Shown here piece by piece: positions 45,109-57,136 of a stretch of 64,000 bases of DNA. Below the pieces are notes generated by a model. It did no database searches. It had not been told where the DNA came from and saw only the letters and a list, made by a program, of their open reading frames with translations. Both the position numbers and the translations under genes were made by a program. The stretch covers positions 434,001-498,000 of the forward strand of contig NZ_WIXJ01000002.1 in the NCBI RefSeq assembly GCF_009617575.1, in the 5' to 3' direction. Every line of letters starts with the position of its first letter. Position 1 is the first letter of the stretch. This stretch comes from Rhodocyclus gracilis (GTDB lineage Bacteria > Pseudomonadota > Gammaproteobacteria > Burkholderiales > Rhodocyclaceae).

Positions 45109-46137
45109 ATGCTGGACGAACGCTCACGAACTCTCCTGAAAACCCTGATCGAACGGTACATCGCCGACGGTCAGCCGGTGGGTTCGCGCGCGCTCTCCAA
45201 ATACTCTGGTCTGGAACTCTCCGCCGCGACGGTGCGCAACGTCATGGCCGACCTCGAAGAGATCGGCTTCATCACCAGTCCCCACACCTCTGCCGGACGT
45301 ATTCCGACACCGCGCGGCTACCGGTTTTTTGTCGACTCGCTGCTCACCGTCCAACCGCTTGAGCGCGACAAGATCGAAGCCATCGAGGTGCGCCTGCACC
45401 CGTCTTCGTCGCAGCAGTTGATCAGCAATGCCTCACAACTGCTCTCCGGCCTGACGCACTTTGCGGGCGTCGTACTCACGCCGCGCCGCGTCTCGCCCCA
45501 TATCCGGCAGATCGAATTCGTCGCTTTGTCAGAGACGCGCATCCTGCTGATCATCGTCACCGGTGACGGCGACGTGCAAAACCGCATCATCAACCCGGAT
45601 CGCCCCTATTCGGCCTCCGAACTCGCCACCGCCGCCAATTACCTCAACCGCTATTTCGCCGGCCACGACCTCGAAGAAATCCGCCGCAATGTGAAAGATG
45701 AAGTCACGCGTCTGCGCGGCGATCTGCACGGACTCATGGCCGTGGCGCTCGCCGCCGGCGACGAAGCGCTGGGCGCAGGCGGCTCCGAATATATTCTCTC
45801 CGGCGAGCGCAACCTGCTTGATATAGAGGAATTCACCTCCAATATGAAGCGGCTGCGCGAGTTGTTTGACCTCTTTGAACACCGCACGGCCTTGCTGCAA
45901 TTGCTCGATTTATCCAGTCGGGCGGACGGCGTGCAAATTTTCATCGGCGGCGAGTCGGGCCTCGCGCCGCTTGATGAATGCAGCGTGGTAACCGCGCCGT
46001 ATGAAGTCGACGGTCGCATCGTCGGCTCGGTCGGCGTCATCGGACCAACGCGCATGGCGTATGAGCGCGTCATCCCCATCGTCGACATTACTGCCCGCCT
46101 GCTATCCTCCGCCCTCACCCAACAGGCCCATTCCTGA
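45109..46137 (+). CDS. hrcA: Heat-inducible transcription repressor HrcA
   Basis: HrcA represses chaperone operons, usually through CIRCE operators, and is kept active by GroEL. The 342-residue protein has the N-terminal winged helix ([40 protein letters not shown]), then [20 protein letters not shown] and the GAF-like dimerisation domain ending in [19 protein letters not shown]. The ATG at 45109 is the family start [11 protein letters not shown]. It overlaps hemH by one base. No CIRCE sequence was found in this window. Confidence 0.95.
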   Translation: MLDERSRTLLKTLIERYIADGQPVGSRALSKYSGLELSAATVRNVMADLEEIGFITSPHTSAGRIPTPRGYRFFVDSLLTVQPLERDKIEAIEVRLHPSSSQQLISNASQLLSGLTHFAGVVLTPRRVSPHIRQIEFVALSETRILLIIVTGDGDVQNRIINPDRPYSASELATAANYLNRYFAGHDLEEIRRNVKDEVTRLRGDLHGLMAVALAAGDEALGAGGSEYILSGERNLLDIEEFTSNMKRLRELFDLFEHRTALLQLLDLSSRADGVQIFIGGESGLAPLDECSVVTAPYEVDGRIVGSVGVIGPTRMAYERVIPIVDITARLLSSALTQQAHS

Positions 46138-47240
46138 TGCCCCGCTACATGACCGAACCCGCCGTCAAGCATGACGCCCCCTCGCATACCGCCATTCTTC
46201 TGATCAATCTCGGCACGCCGCAGGCGCCGACGACGAAGGCGGTCCGCGTCTACTTGCGCGAGTTCCTCTCCGACCCGCGCGTCGTCGAAACCTCGCGCCC
46301 GCTGTGGCTGATGATCCTCAACGGCCTCGTCCTGAACTATCGTCCGCAGCGTTCGGCGGTGAAATATCAGGCGATCTGGACGAAGGAAGGCTCGCCCCTA
46401 CGCGTGCACACGCAGCGCCAGACACAGGCGCTGCAAAAGCTGCTTGACGATGCTGGCATGAAAGTCCGGGTCGCCCACGCCATGCGCTACGGGCAGCCGT
46501 CGATTCCGGAAGTACTCTCGCGCCTGAAGGAGGAAGGCTGCAACCGCATTCTCCTGCTGCCGCTCTACCCGCAATACTCGGCGAGCACGACGGCGACAGC
46601 CTTTGATACCGCTTTCTCCTGGGCGCAACTCTGCCGCAGCCTGCCGGAACTGCGCACCGTGCGCAGCTATCCCGATCATCCGGGCTACATCGCCGCCCTT
46701 GCTGCCAGCGTCCGCGAACACTGGGCGAAGCATGGACAACCGGGCGACGATTACCGCCTCGTCATGAGCTACCACGGTGTACCGCGCTCAACCCTCGAAG
46801 TCGGCGACACGACCTTCTGCGAATGCCACAAGACCAGCCGGCTTCTGGCCGAAGCACTGGACTTGCGCGAAGACCAATACACCGTCTGCTTCCAGTCGCG
46901 CTTTGGCAGCTCGGCCTGGCTGGAACCGTACACGACCGAAACCCTGAAAGCTCTGGGCGCTGCGCATGTCAAACGGGTCGACGTGATCTGCCCGGGCTTC
47001 GTCAGCGACTGCCTCGAAACGCTCGAAGAAATCGCGCTGGAAGGGCGTGACGACTTTCTCGCCGCCGGCGGTGAAGAATTCCACTTCATCCACTGCCTCA
47101 ACGAGCGCGACGACTGGGTACGTGCGCTGGCGGAGATCGCGACGCAACACATGTCAGGCTGGCCCACCAGCGGCCCGCAATCGAGCGAAGAGATGGCCGA
47201 ATGCCTGCGCCGTGCGCGTTGCATGGGAGCAAAACGCTAG
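46137..47240 (+). CDS. hemH: Ferrochelatase
   Basis: HemH inserts iron into protoporphyrin IX to make haem. The 367-residue protein has LLINLGTPQAPTTKAVRVYL, then LLPLYPQYSASTTATAFD, the catalytic-His region VMSYHGVPRSTLEVGDT and CPGFVSDCLETLEEIALEG. Its ATG shares one base with the hrcA stop (TGATG), indicating translational coupling; hrcA-hemH is a common betaproteobacterial pair. Confidence 0.96.
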   Translation: MPRYMTEPAVKHDAPSHTAILLINLGTPQAPTTKAVRVYLREFLSDPRVVETSRPLWLMILNGLVLNYRPQRSAVKYQAIWTKEGSPLRVHTQRQTQALQKLLDDAGMKVRVAHAMRYGQPSIPEVLSRLKEEGCNRILLLPLYPQYSASTTATAFDTAFSWAQLCRSLPELRTVRSYPDHPGYIAALAASVREHWAKHGQPGDDYRLVMSYHGVPRSTLEVGDTTFCECHKTSRLLAEALDLREDQYTVCFQSRFGSSAWLEPYTTETLKALGAAHVKRVDVICPGFVSDCLETLEEIALEGRDDFLAAGGEEFHFIHCLNERDDWVRALAEIATQHMSGWPTSGPQSSEEMAECLRRARCMGAKR

Positions 47241-47424
47241 ACGCGACGTCCAAGCAAGGCGGATTTCAACCGCACACGGCAGAAACACCACAGACCGCTC
47301 GCTGCACCCGGCGTCGCCCTGTTTTTCCTCAGTTTTTCTTTGCTCCAGCATGGTACTTGGTGGCACAATTTGGCACCCCAAAATGGTGCGCTGAAGGGTG
47401 GTCATCGCGCCTGAGAATCCTCAA

Positions 47425-47445
47425 ACAACCACCCACGGGGGTTGT
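47425..47445 (+). promoter_or_regulatory. Hairpin enclosing the chemoreceptor ribosome binding site
   Basis: ACAACC (47425-47430) pairs with GGTTGT (47440-47445), with an inner CCC/GGG pairing. The purine run GGGGG at 47437-47441, which is the only Shine-Dalgarno candidate for the ATG at 47451, lies inside this stem. Translation could be limited by the fold. This is inferred from complementarity only. Confidence 0.4.
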
Positions 47446-47450
47446 ACGCA

Positions 47451-49061
47451 ATGAAAAACTGGAAGATCTGGGTGCGCCTGACCGCCGCCATTTGGTTTGT
47501 GCTGGTCATCGTCTGGACCGCCATGATCGCCTGGGAAAGCCAGGTCAATCGCGAGACGGCCATCAGCCAGGCCGAGGATTTCTCGAAGAGCATCCACGAA
47601 ATGACCATGGCCGGCCTGACCGGCATGATGATCACCGGCACCATCGGTGATCGCGAAATCTTCCTCGACCAGATCAAGCAACTGTCCGTCGTGAAAGAGC
47701 TGTTCGTCGGACGCGGCCAAGCGGTCATCGATCGTTTCGGCCCCGACACCAAGGCAACGCGCGAACCCGACGAGCTTGAAAAGCGCGTGCTGAAAGACGG
47801 CATCGCCTACTCCGCAGTGATCCCCGACGGCGACGGGCAGGTATTGCGCATCGTCAACCCCGTGCGCGCCTCCAGCAACTACCTCGGCAAAAACTGCATC
47901 ATGTGCCACCTCGTCCCGGAAGGTACGCAGCTGGGCGTGGTGAGCATGAAAATCTCGCTCGACTCGGTCGATCAGGAAGTGGCGACCTTCCGCATGAAGA
48001 TCGCGCTGGCGGCGGCGGGCGTCTGTCTGCTACTGCTCTTCGTCATCTACTTCCTGACGCGCAGCCTCGTGACCAAGCCGCTCGAGTCGCTGAAGGCCGG
48101 TTTGCAGGACATCGCCCGTGGCGAAGGCGACCTGACGCGGCGCCTCCCGGTCAAAGGCCAGGACGAAATCGGCCAGACGGCGGCGATCTTCAACGAAATG
48201 ATGGAGAACTTCAACGGCCTCGTGCGCCAGGTGAGCAAGTCGGCCGAACATGTCTCGTCGCAAGCACAAGACCTCGCCGTCGCCTCGCGCAAGGTGGAAA
48301 CGGGCTCGCATCAGCAGAACGAAAAATCGATCATGGCCTCGTCCGCCGTCGAAAACCTCGTCGGCAGCATTGCCTCGATCTCGAAGAGCGCCGACGACGT
48401 CAAGGAGCTTTCGCAGGACAGCCTGCGCCGCGCCAACGAAGGCGATCAGAGCCTCAAGCAACTGCTCAAGGAAATGGGCGACGTTGAACAAGCCGTGAAA
48501 CTGATGGCCAATTCGGTGGGTGACTTCGTCAAGAACACCGAAGACATCAACAAGATGACGCAAGAGGTCAAGGGCATCGCCGAGCAGACCAACCTGCTGG
48601 CGCTGAACGCGGCCATCGAGGCGGCGCGTGCCGGTGAAGCCGGGCGTGGCTTCGCGGTTGTTGCCGACGAAGTGCGAAAACTCGCCGAAAAATCGGCCAG
48701 CTCCGCCAGCCAGATCGACGTCATCACCGAGACCTTGTCGGCGCAATCGGTCGCCGTCAAACGCGCAATTGGCGAAGGACTTGACCACATCGCCTCCAGC
48801 CAGAAGACCGTCGACAGCGTCGCCGACATCCTCAAGGCGGCCAACGGCTCGGTGGCCGAAGTCGGCCGCGGTCTTGACGCCATCGCCGCCGCAACCGAAG
48901 AGCAACGGCGTGTTTCCGGCGAAGTCGCCGAAAGCATCGAGTCCATCGCCGCCATGGCGAAGGAAAACAACGTCGCCGTCGAGCAAACGGCCGCGGCCGC
49001 GCAATCGCTCGAAGACCTGGCCGAAGGTCTGCAATCGACCGTCGGTCGCTTCAAGGTCTAG
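47451..49061 (+). CDS. Methyl-accepting chemotaxis protein with c-type haem motif in the sensor
   Basis: This 536-residue chemoreceptor has a first membrane segment at about 8-27 and a periplasmic sensor domain at about 28-180. A second membrane segment (about 182-203), a HAMP domain and a cytoplasmic signalling domain with the conserved tip [19 protein letters not shown] follow. The sensor contains CIMCH at about 149-153, a CxxCH haem c site, shortly after [16 protein letters not shown]. Haem-binding sensors of this kind are known in Geobacter chemoreceptors. Redox, oxygen or NO sensing is inferred. No che genes are nearby. ATG 47451 is preferred over a TTG at 47442. Confidence 0.93.
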   Translation: MKNWKIWVRLTAAIWFVLVIVWTAMIAWESQVNRETAISQAEDFSKSIHEMTMAGLTGMMITGTIGDREIFLDQIKQLSVVKELFVGRGQAVIDRFGPDTKATREPDELEKRVLKDGIAYSAVIPDGDGQVLRIVNPVRASSNYLGKNCIMCHLVPEGTQLGVVSMKISLDSVDQEVATFRMKIALAAAGVCLLLLFVIYFLTRSLVTKPLESLKAGLQDIARGEGDLTRRLPVKGQDEIGQTAAIFNEMMENFNGLVRQVSKSAEHVSSQAQDLAVASRKVETGSHQQNEKSIMASSAVENLVGSIASISKSADDVKELSQDSLRRANEGDQSLKQLLKEMGDVEQAVKLMANSVGDFVKNTEDINKMTQEVKGIAEQTNLLALNAAIEAARAGEAGRGFAVVADEVRKLAEKSASSASQIDVITETLSAQSVAVKRAIGEGLDHIASSQKTVDSVADILKAANGSVAEVGRGLDAIAAATEEQRRVSGEVAESIESIAAMAKENNVAVEQTAAAAQSLEDLAEGLQSTVGRFKV

Positions 49062-49142
49062 GCAACTCTGCCCGGCTTCGTCGGGCAAACGGACGGGTGC
49101 CGCGCACCGTTGCGCGGCACCTCCGAAAACTCGCTGTCGGCA

Positions 49143-49170
49143 CTTGAAAGTCTGTGAAACACCCCCACTT
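49143..49170 (+). promoter_or_regulatory. Sigma-32 heat-shock promoter of grpE
   Basis: CTTGAAA (49143-49149) is a full match to the sigma-32 -35 element. After 13 bases comes CCCCACTT (49163-49170), close to the -10 consensus CCCCATNT. The site lies 30 bases before the grpE ATG and would drive grpE, dnaK and possibly dnaJ on heat shock. Confidence 0.75.
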
Positions 49171-49183
49171 CAGCGGGGTTTTT
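49161..49183 (+). terminator. Weak hairpin plus T-run after the chemoreceptor gene, overlapping the heat-shock promoter
   Basis: CCCC (49163-49166) can pair with GGGG (49175-49178) around an 8-base loop, followed by TTTTT (49179-49183). The stem is only 4 bp, so termination would be partial. The left arm is the same CCCC that forms the sigma-32 -10 element of grpE. Confidence 0.4.
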
Positions 49184-49199
49184 CTGGAGACCGCCGACA

Positions 49200-49757
49200 A
49201 TGCAAGCATCCGATACGCAAAACCCCACTCCCGACACGGGCGACCAAACCGCCAGCGACGCATCCACCAACGCGCACGCAGCCTCCGCTGACGTCACGCC
49301 TTCGCTCGAAGAGGCGATTCGCCAGGCCGAACTGAAGGCCAGCGAACATCACGACGCCTGGCTGCGTGCCAAGGCCGAAACCGAAAACGTGCGTCGTCGC
49401 GCACAGGAAGACATCGCCAAGGCCTCGCGCTACGCCGTCGACAAGTTCGCCGGCGAATTGCTGGCCGTGCGCGACAGCCTCGAAGCAGCGCTGTCCAGCG
49501 AGACGCCGAGCATCGAGACCATGAAGGAAGGCTGTGAACTCACGCTCAAGCAACTGATCTCCGCCTTCGAAAAAAATGGCCTCAACGACATCAACCCGCA
49601 AGGTCAGAAATTCGACCCGCACCGCCATCAGGCGATCAGCATGGTCGAGTCCGACGCCGAGCCGAACACGGTGATTTCCGTGCTGCAAAAGGGCTATCTG
49701 CTGGGCGACCGCGTGCTGCGGCCGGCACTTGTCGTTGTCGCGCGCGCCAAGGCTTGA
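49200..49757 (+). CDS. grpE: Nucleotide exchange factor GrpE
   Basis: GrpE releases ADP from DnaK and acts as a thermosensor in the DnaK cycle. The 185-residue protein has an acidic, disordered N-terminus, the long dimer coiled coil ([20 protein letters not shown]) and the C-terminal beta-wing domain with [20 protein letters not shown] and [22 protein letters not shown] stands about 9 bases before the ATG. It is followed by dnaK after 82 bases. Confidence 0.96.
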   Translation: MQASDTQNPTPDTGDQTASDASTNAHAASADVTPSLEEAIRQAELKASEHHDAWLRAKAETENVRRRAQEDIAKASRYAVDKFAGELLAVRDSLEAALSSETPSIETMKEGCELTLKQLISAFEKNGLNDINPQGQKFDPHRHQAISMVESDAEPNTVISVLQKGYLLGDRVLRPALVVVARAKA

Positions 49758-49839
49758 AATTCCGGCCATGAGCCTCATCTTCGAGGCATCCGGCACTGCA
49801 TCCGACCCAATACCGCAAAAATACTGAAAGGATTCTGAA

Positions 49840-51759
<1,920 letters not shown>

Positions 51760-51767
51760 AACCGGAT

Positions 51768-51802
51768 GGCGAAAGGCGGGACGTATAATTCCGCCTTTCG
51801 CC
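51768..51802 (+). other. Perfect 12-bp inverted repeat between dnaK and dnaJ with TATAAT in the loop
   Basis: GGCGAAAGGCGG (51768-51779) and CCGCCTTTCGCC (51791-51802) form a perfect stem around an 11-base loop that contains TATAAT (51784-51789). No T-run follows, so it is not a standard terminator. It could slow transcription or protect the dnaK message, or the repeat could be an operator over a dnaJ promoter; no good -35 is present. Confidence 0.7.
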
Positions 51803-51821
51803 CACAAGCGCCCAGGATTCC

Positions 51822-52943
51822 ATGGCTAAACGCGACTACTACGAGACTCTTGGCGTCAACCGCGACGCCAGCGAGGACGAGATCAAGAAGGCCTACCGCA
51901 AGCAGGCCATGAAGTTCCACCCGGACCGCAACCCGGACAACCCCAAGGCCGAAGAGCTGTTCAAGGAAGCGAAGGAAGCCTACGAGGTTCTTTCCGACGC
52001 GCAAAAGCGTGCCGCGTACGATCAATTCGGCCACGCCGGCGTTGACCAGCAGGCGGGCATGGGTGGCGGTGGCGGCGGTTTCTCCGACGCCTTCGGCGGT
52101 ATCTTCGACGAGATTTTTGGCGGCAACCGTGGCGGTGGCGGTCGCTCGAACATCTATCGCGGCGCCGATCTGCGTTACAACCTCGAAATTTCGCTTGAGC
52201 AAGCGGCCTTCGGCACCGAAACCAAGATTCGCATCCCGACCATGGAGGTCTGCGAACACTGCGACGGCTCGGGCGCCAAGCCCGGCACGCAGTCGAAGAC
52301 CTGCCCGACCTGTCAGGGCAATGGTCAGGTGCGCTTGCAGCAAGGCTTCTTCTCGATTCAGCAGACCTGCCCGAAGTGCCACGGCACCGGGCGCATCATC
52401 CCCGAACCCTGCCCGCAGTGCAGCGGTGCCGGCCGGGTGAAGCAGCACAAGACGCTGGCCGTCAAAATCCCAGCCGGGGTCGATGAAGGCGATCGCATTC
52501 GTCTCTCCGGCGAAGGCGAGCACGGCGTCAATGGCGGGCCACCGGGCGACCTCTACGTACAGATTCACCTGAAAGCGCACTCGGTCTTCCAGCGCGAGCA
52601 GAACGATCTGCACTGCGAAATGCCGGTCAGCTTCACGACGGCGGCGCTTGGCGGTGAAATCGAGATTCCCACGCTCGACGGCGTCGCCAAGCTGAAGATC
52701 CCGATGGAAACGCAATCGGGCAAGGTCTTCCGCCTGCGCGGCAAGGGGATCAAGGGCGTACGCAGCCATGCGCACGGCGACCTGCTCTGCCATGTCGTCG
52801 TCGAAACGCCGGTTAATCTCACCGAGCGTCAGCGCGAACTGCTGCGCGAACTGGAGGAATCGAGCCGCTCCAACTCCGGCCACCACAACCCGCGTGCGAA
52901 ATCGTGGATGGATCGCGTGCGCAGCTTCTTCGCGGCCAGCTAA
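51822..52943 (+). CDS. dnaJ: Chaperone DnaJ (Hsp40)
   Basis: DnaJ delivers substrates to DnaK and stimulates its ATPase. The 373-residue protein has the J domain with the HPD motif ([16 protein letters not shown]), a Gly/Phe-rich linker, and four zinc-binding repeats: [24 protein letters not shown] and CPQCSGAG. The two beta-barrel client domains follow, then a C-terminal dimer region. A strong terminator follows about 60 bases later. Confidence 0.98.
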   Translation: MAKRDYYETLGVNRDASEDEIKKAYRKQAMKFHPDRNPDNPKAEELFKEAKEAYEVLSDAQKRAAYDQFGHAGVDQQAGMGGGGGGFSDAFGGIFDEIFGGNRGGGGRSNIYRGADLRYNLEISLEQAAFGTETKIRIPTMEVCEHCDGSGAKPGTQSKTCPTCQGNGQVRLQQGFFSIQQTCPKCHGTGRIIPEPCPQCSGAGRVKQHKTLAVKIPAGVDEGDRIRLSGEGEHGVNGGPPGDLYVQIHLKAHSVFQREQNDLHCEMPVSFTTAALGGEIEIPTLDGVAKLKIPMETQSGKVFRLRGKGIKGVRSHAHGDLLCHVVVETPVNLTERQRELLRELEESSRSNSGHHNPRAKSWMDRVRSFFAAS

Positions 52944-53005
52944 GCACGCAGGCAATTCAATCGCGCATTTGGATTTACTTCTTTGTCATTTCCGCACTGA
53001 AAGAA

Positions 53006-53033
53006 GGGCGCCCACTCACGGCGCCCTTTTTTT
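53006..53033 (+). terminator. Rho-independent terminator of grpE-dnaK-dnaJ
   Basis: GGGCGCC-N7-GGCGCCC forms a perfect 7-bp GC stem, followed directly by seven T residues. It lies about 60 bases after the dnaJ stop and 85 bases before the next gene. Confidence 0.92.
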
Positions 53034-53118
53034 GTGCCCGTATACAAACGATACCCAGCACTGCCATCATGCCAGCGCACCCGCCAGCAGCCCCCGTGTT
53101 TACTCAGGACGACTGACC

Positions 53119-54276
53119 ATGTTGCGCCGCTTCATCCTCATTGCCACCAGCCTTCTGACCTTCACCGGCACTAGCACTCCGAGCCTCGCCGCCGGCGCCG
53201 GAGCGGTCGATCCGACAACACTTAACTTCGGCATGAGTGCGCCTTTCTCGGGGCCAAACGGCGCCTACGGCGTGGAAATGCGCGACATCATCGCCGCCTA
53301 CTTTCAGCAGATCAACGCCAGCGGCGGCATCCACGGTCGCAAGCTGCAACTCGTTGCGCTGGACGACGGCTACGAAACCGAGCGGGCCGTCGCCAACGCG
53401 CGTGCGCTGGTCGAAGAAAAAAAGGTCTTTGGTCTCATCGCCTCCTATGGCTCCAGCACCACCCAGGCGGCGGTGAACGAGGTGCTCGGCCCGGCGGGTG
53501 TCCCTCTGGTCGGCGCGATCTCCGGCAGCGACGCGATCCGCCAGTCGCCAAAAACCCACCCGAACAACCGCTATGTCTTCAACACGCGCGCGAGCTACGC
53601 GGACGAGTGCGAGGCCATCATCGGCCAACTCACATCGCTCGGCCTGAATCGGATCGCGGTCCTCTACCAGAACGACGCCTTCGGCACCTCGGGTCTGGAC
53701 GGCATTGCCAGCGCGCTGCGCAAACGCGGCCTGACGACCGTCGCCGCCGGCGCCGTCGAGCGCAATTCACTGGACGTTGGCGCCGCTGCCCAGGCAGTCG
53801 CCCAAGCCAATCCGCAAGCCGTGATCATGGTCGCGCTGTACAAGCCGACGGCCGCCTTCGTTCGGCACATGAAAAAGCTCGGACAAAACCCGCAGTTCGT
53901 CACCCTGTCGCCCGTTGGCGCGGATCTGCTGGTTCGCGAACTGGGAGACGACGCGCGCGGCATCGGCATCTCGCAGGTCATGCCCTACCCGTGGAACGAG
54001 GTAACGCCGGTGGTGCGCGAATACCAGCGGCTGCTGGCGAAGGGCGCGCGTCCCTCGTATTACGGTCTGGAGGCCTACATCATGGCACGCACGCTGATCG
54101 ACGCCTTGCGCAAAAGCGGCCGCGACCTCAGCCGCGAAAAGCTGATCGGCAGCCTCGAAAGCATGCAGAACCTCGACCTGGGCGGTTATCACATCAGCTA
54201 CTCGCCACGCGACCACAGCGGCTCGCACTTTGTCGACCTCACCGTCGTCGGTAACGGCGGCCGCGTCCTGCACTGA
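53119..54276 (+). CDS. Orphan branched-chain amino-acid-type periplasmic binding protein
   Basis: This is a Peripla_BP_6 (LivK-like) substrate-binding protein of 385 residues. It has a signal peptide (MLRRFILIATSLLTFTGTST, cleavage near SLAA). The usual order follows: FGMSAPFSGPNGAYGVEM, NASGGIHGRKLQLVALDDGY, GSSTTQAAVNEVLGPAGVPL and RIAVLYQNDAFGTSGLDGI. No permease or ATPase genes are adjacent. It may serve a distant ABC system or feed a sensor; the ligand cannot be read from the sequence. The ATG at 53119 is chosen because it starts the signal peptide. Confidence 0.88.
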   Translation: MLRRFILIATSLLTFTGTSTPSLAAGAGAVDPTTLNFGMSAPFSGPNGAYGVEMRDIIAAYFQQINASGGIHGRKLQLVALDDGYETERAVANARALVEEKKVFGLIASYGSSTTQAAVNEVLGPAGVPLVGAISGSDAIRQSPKTHPNNRYVFNTRASYADECEAIIGQLTSLGLNRIAVLYQNDAFGTSGLDGIASALRKRGLTTVAAGAVERNSLDVGAAAQAVAQANPQAVIMVALYKPTAAFVRHMKKLGQNPQFVTLSPVGADLLVRELGDDARGIGISQVMPYPWNEVTPVVREYQRLLAKGARPSYYGLEAYIMARTLIDALRKSGRDLSREKLIGSLESMQNLDLGGYHISYSPRDHSGSHFVDLTVVGNGGRVLH

Positions 54277-54376
54277 GACAGCGGTTTCCGCCGCCGACGG
54301 GCGGTTCACGCGAGTTGAGCGGCAAGTGCCGCGTGAGCGCATTACAGAGCACATCACGCGGCGACCGACCAAGCGC

Positions 54377-55756
<1,380 letters not shown>

Positions 55757-56005
55757 CTTCTGGAACTCGCCAAGCGCCCCGCAACGCATTGCCGGGCATG
55801 TGGAATATTTGGGATTCGACGCGCTTCTTGCTAGAATTCGCCGGCTAAGATGTACCCTCCGGCACGATCAGCGTGGCATTTTCACGCCACTTCCGCCGCA
55901 GCGCAGCGTCGGTTTAACGGGCCTTTCCGCGGTGCTTTGAAATACCTTTAAGGCCTGATTACACCGACTTTTTCGTCTATTTTACTGGCAAAGTATACCA
56001 TACCG

Positions 56006-57136
56006 ATGCCCCCCGCCTTCCCGACGGCACGCGCCGTACGCCCCCTGCCCAGCCGTCTTTCCCGCCCGCTCTCTGCCCTCCTCGTTGGTCTGTGCCTGAG
56101 CGTGGCCGCGCCGTTCGCGTTCGCTGACGACCTTCCCGATGCTCAACGCATGCTGCGTCAGGGACAATTCCCTCAGGCGCTTGAAAAGGTCGACAGCTAC
56201 CTCTCGTCAAAGCCGAAGGATGCGCAAGGCCGTTTCCTGCGCGGCGTCATCCTCACCGAGATGGGCCGCTCCGCCGATGCCATCGCGACCTTTACGCGAC
56301 TGACCGAGGACTATCCGGAACTGCCCGAGCCCTACAACAATCTGGCCGTTCTCTACGCCCAGCAAAAGCAGTACGACAAGGCCCGCACGGCGCTCGAAAT
56401 GGCGATCCGCACGCACCCGTCTTACGCCGTCGCGCACGAGAACCTCGGCGACATCTACGCCAAGCTCGCCAGCCAGGCCTACGACAAGGCACTGCAGATC
56501 GATTCCTCGAACACGACGGCGCAGTCGAAGCTCTCGCTCATTCGCGAACTGATCAGCACCTCCGGCAAGCCCGGCGTCAAACCGACGGCCACCGCGCGCC
56601 CGGCGGCCGAGCCAGTGCGCGTTGCTGCGACTGACACGACCACCCGCACCGCGCCGCCGGCACCTGTCGCACCGTTGCCCGCCCCCGCCCCCGCCAAACC
56701 GGCCGTCATCGAAAAACCGGCGGTGAAAGCACCGGAGAAGACGGTCGAAAAGGCTGCGGAAAGCCGCCCGGCCACCCCGGCCCGTAGCGACGCCAATACC
56801 GCCGAAAACGACATCAACCGCGCCCTGCAAGGCTGGGCCGCCGCGTGGGCGCGCAAGGACGTGAAGGCGTACCTGGGCTACTACGCCAGCGACTTCCAGA
56901 CGCCGAACGGCGTCTCGCGCAAAGAGTGGGAAGCCGAGCGTGCGCAGCGCATCGACAAGCCGGGCAAGCTTCAGGTCTCGGTTGAAGACGTGCGCGTCAC
57001 GCTCAATGGCGACAAGGCGACGGTGCGCTTCCGGCAGTTCTATCGCTCCGCTTCGCTGAAGTCTTCGGCCATGAAGACCGTCGTTCTGGTTCGCTCCGGC
57101 GCCAAGTGGCTGATCCAGCAGGAACGTATCGGCTAA
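56006..57136 (+). CDS. TPR-repeat protein with a C-terminal Cds6/NTF2-like domain
   Basis: This 376-residue protein has a signal peptide ending near AFAFA-D and about four TPR-like helical pairs (about 45-190, for example PEPYNNLAVLYAQQKQYDKA). A Pro/Ala/Lys-rich linker (about 190-262) separates them from a C-terminal domain (about 266-376) starting INRALQGWAAAWARKDVKAY, which resembles the NTF2-like Cds6 domain. The next gene, an L,D-transpeptidase, ends in a similar domain, so the two probably work together at the cell wall. The ATG shown has no Shine-Dalgarno. TATACC lies just before it, so a very short leader is possible. Confidence 0.78.
   Translation: MPPAFPTARAVRPLPSRLSRPLSALLVGLCLSVAAPFAFADDLPDAQRMLRQGQFPQALEKVDSYLSSKPKDAQGRFLRGVILTEMGRSADAIATFTRLTEDYPELPEPYNNLAVLYAQQKQYDKARTALEMAIRTHPSYAVAHENLGDIYAKLASQAYDKALQIDSSNTTAQSKLSLIRELISTSGKPGVKPTATARPAAEPVRVAATDTTTRTAPPAPVAPLPAPAPAKPAVIEKPAVKAPEKTVEKAAESRPATPARSDANTAENDINRALQGWAAAWARKDVKAYLGYYASDFQTPNGVSRKEWEAERAQRIDKPGKLQVSVEDVRVTLNGDKATVRFRQFYRSASLKSSAMKTVVLVRSGAKWLIQQERIG

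Noticed and set aside
47350-47380. TGGCAC...GGCA before the chemoreceptor as a sigma-54 promoter
   Set aside because: The GG and GC dinucleotides are one base too close for a -24/-12 promoter; it is better seen as part of a GGCACC/GGTGC repeat.
45047-49199. CIRCE operator near hrcA, grpE or dnaK
   Set aside because: No TTAGCACTC-N9-GAGTGCTAA or close variant was seen; grpE has a sigma-32 promoter instead.
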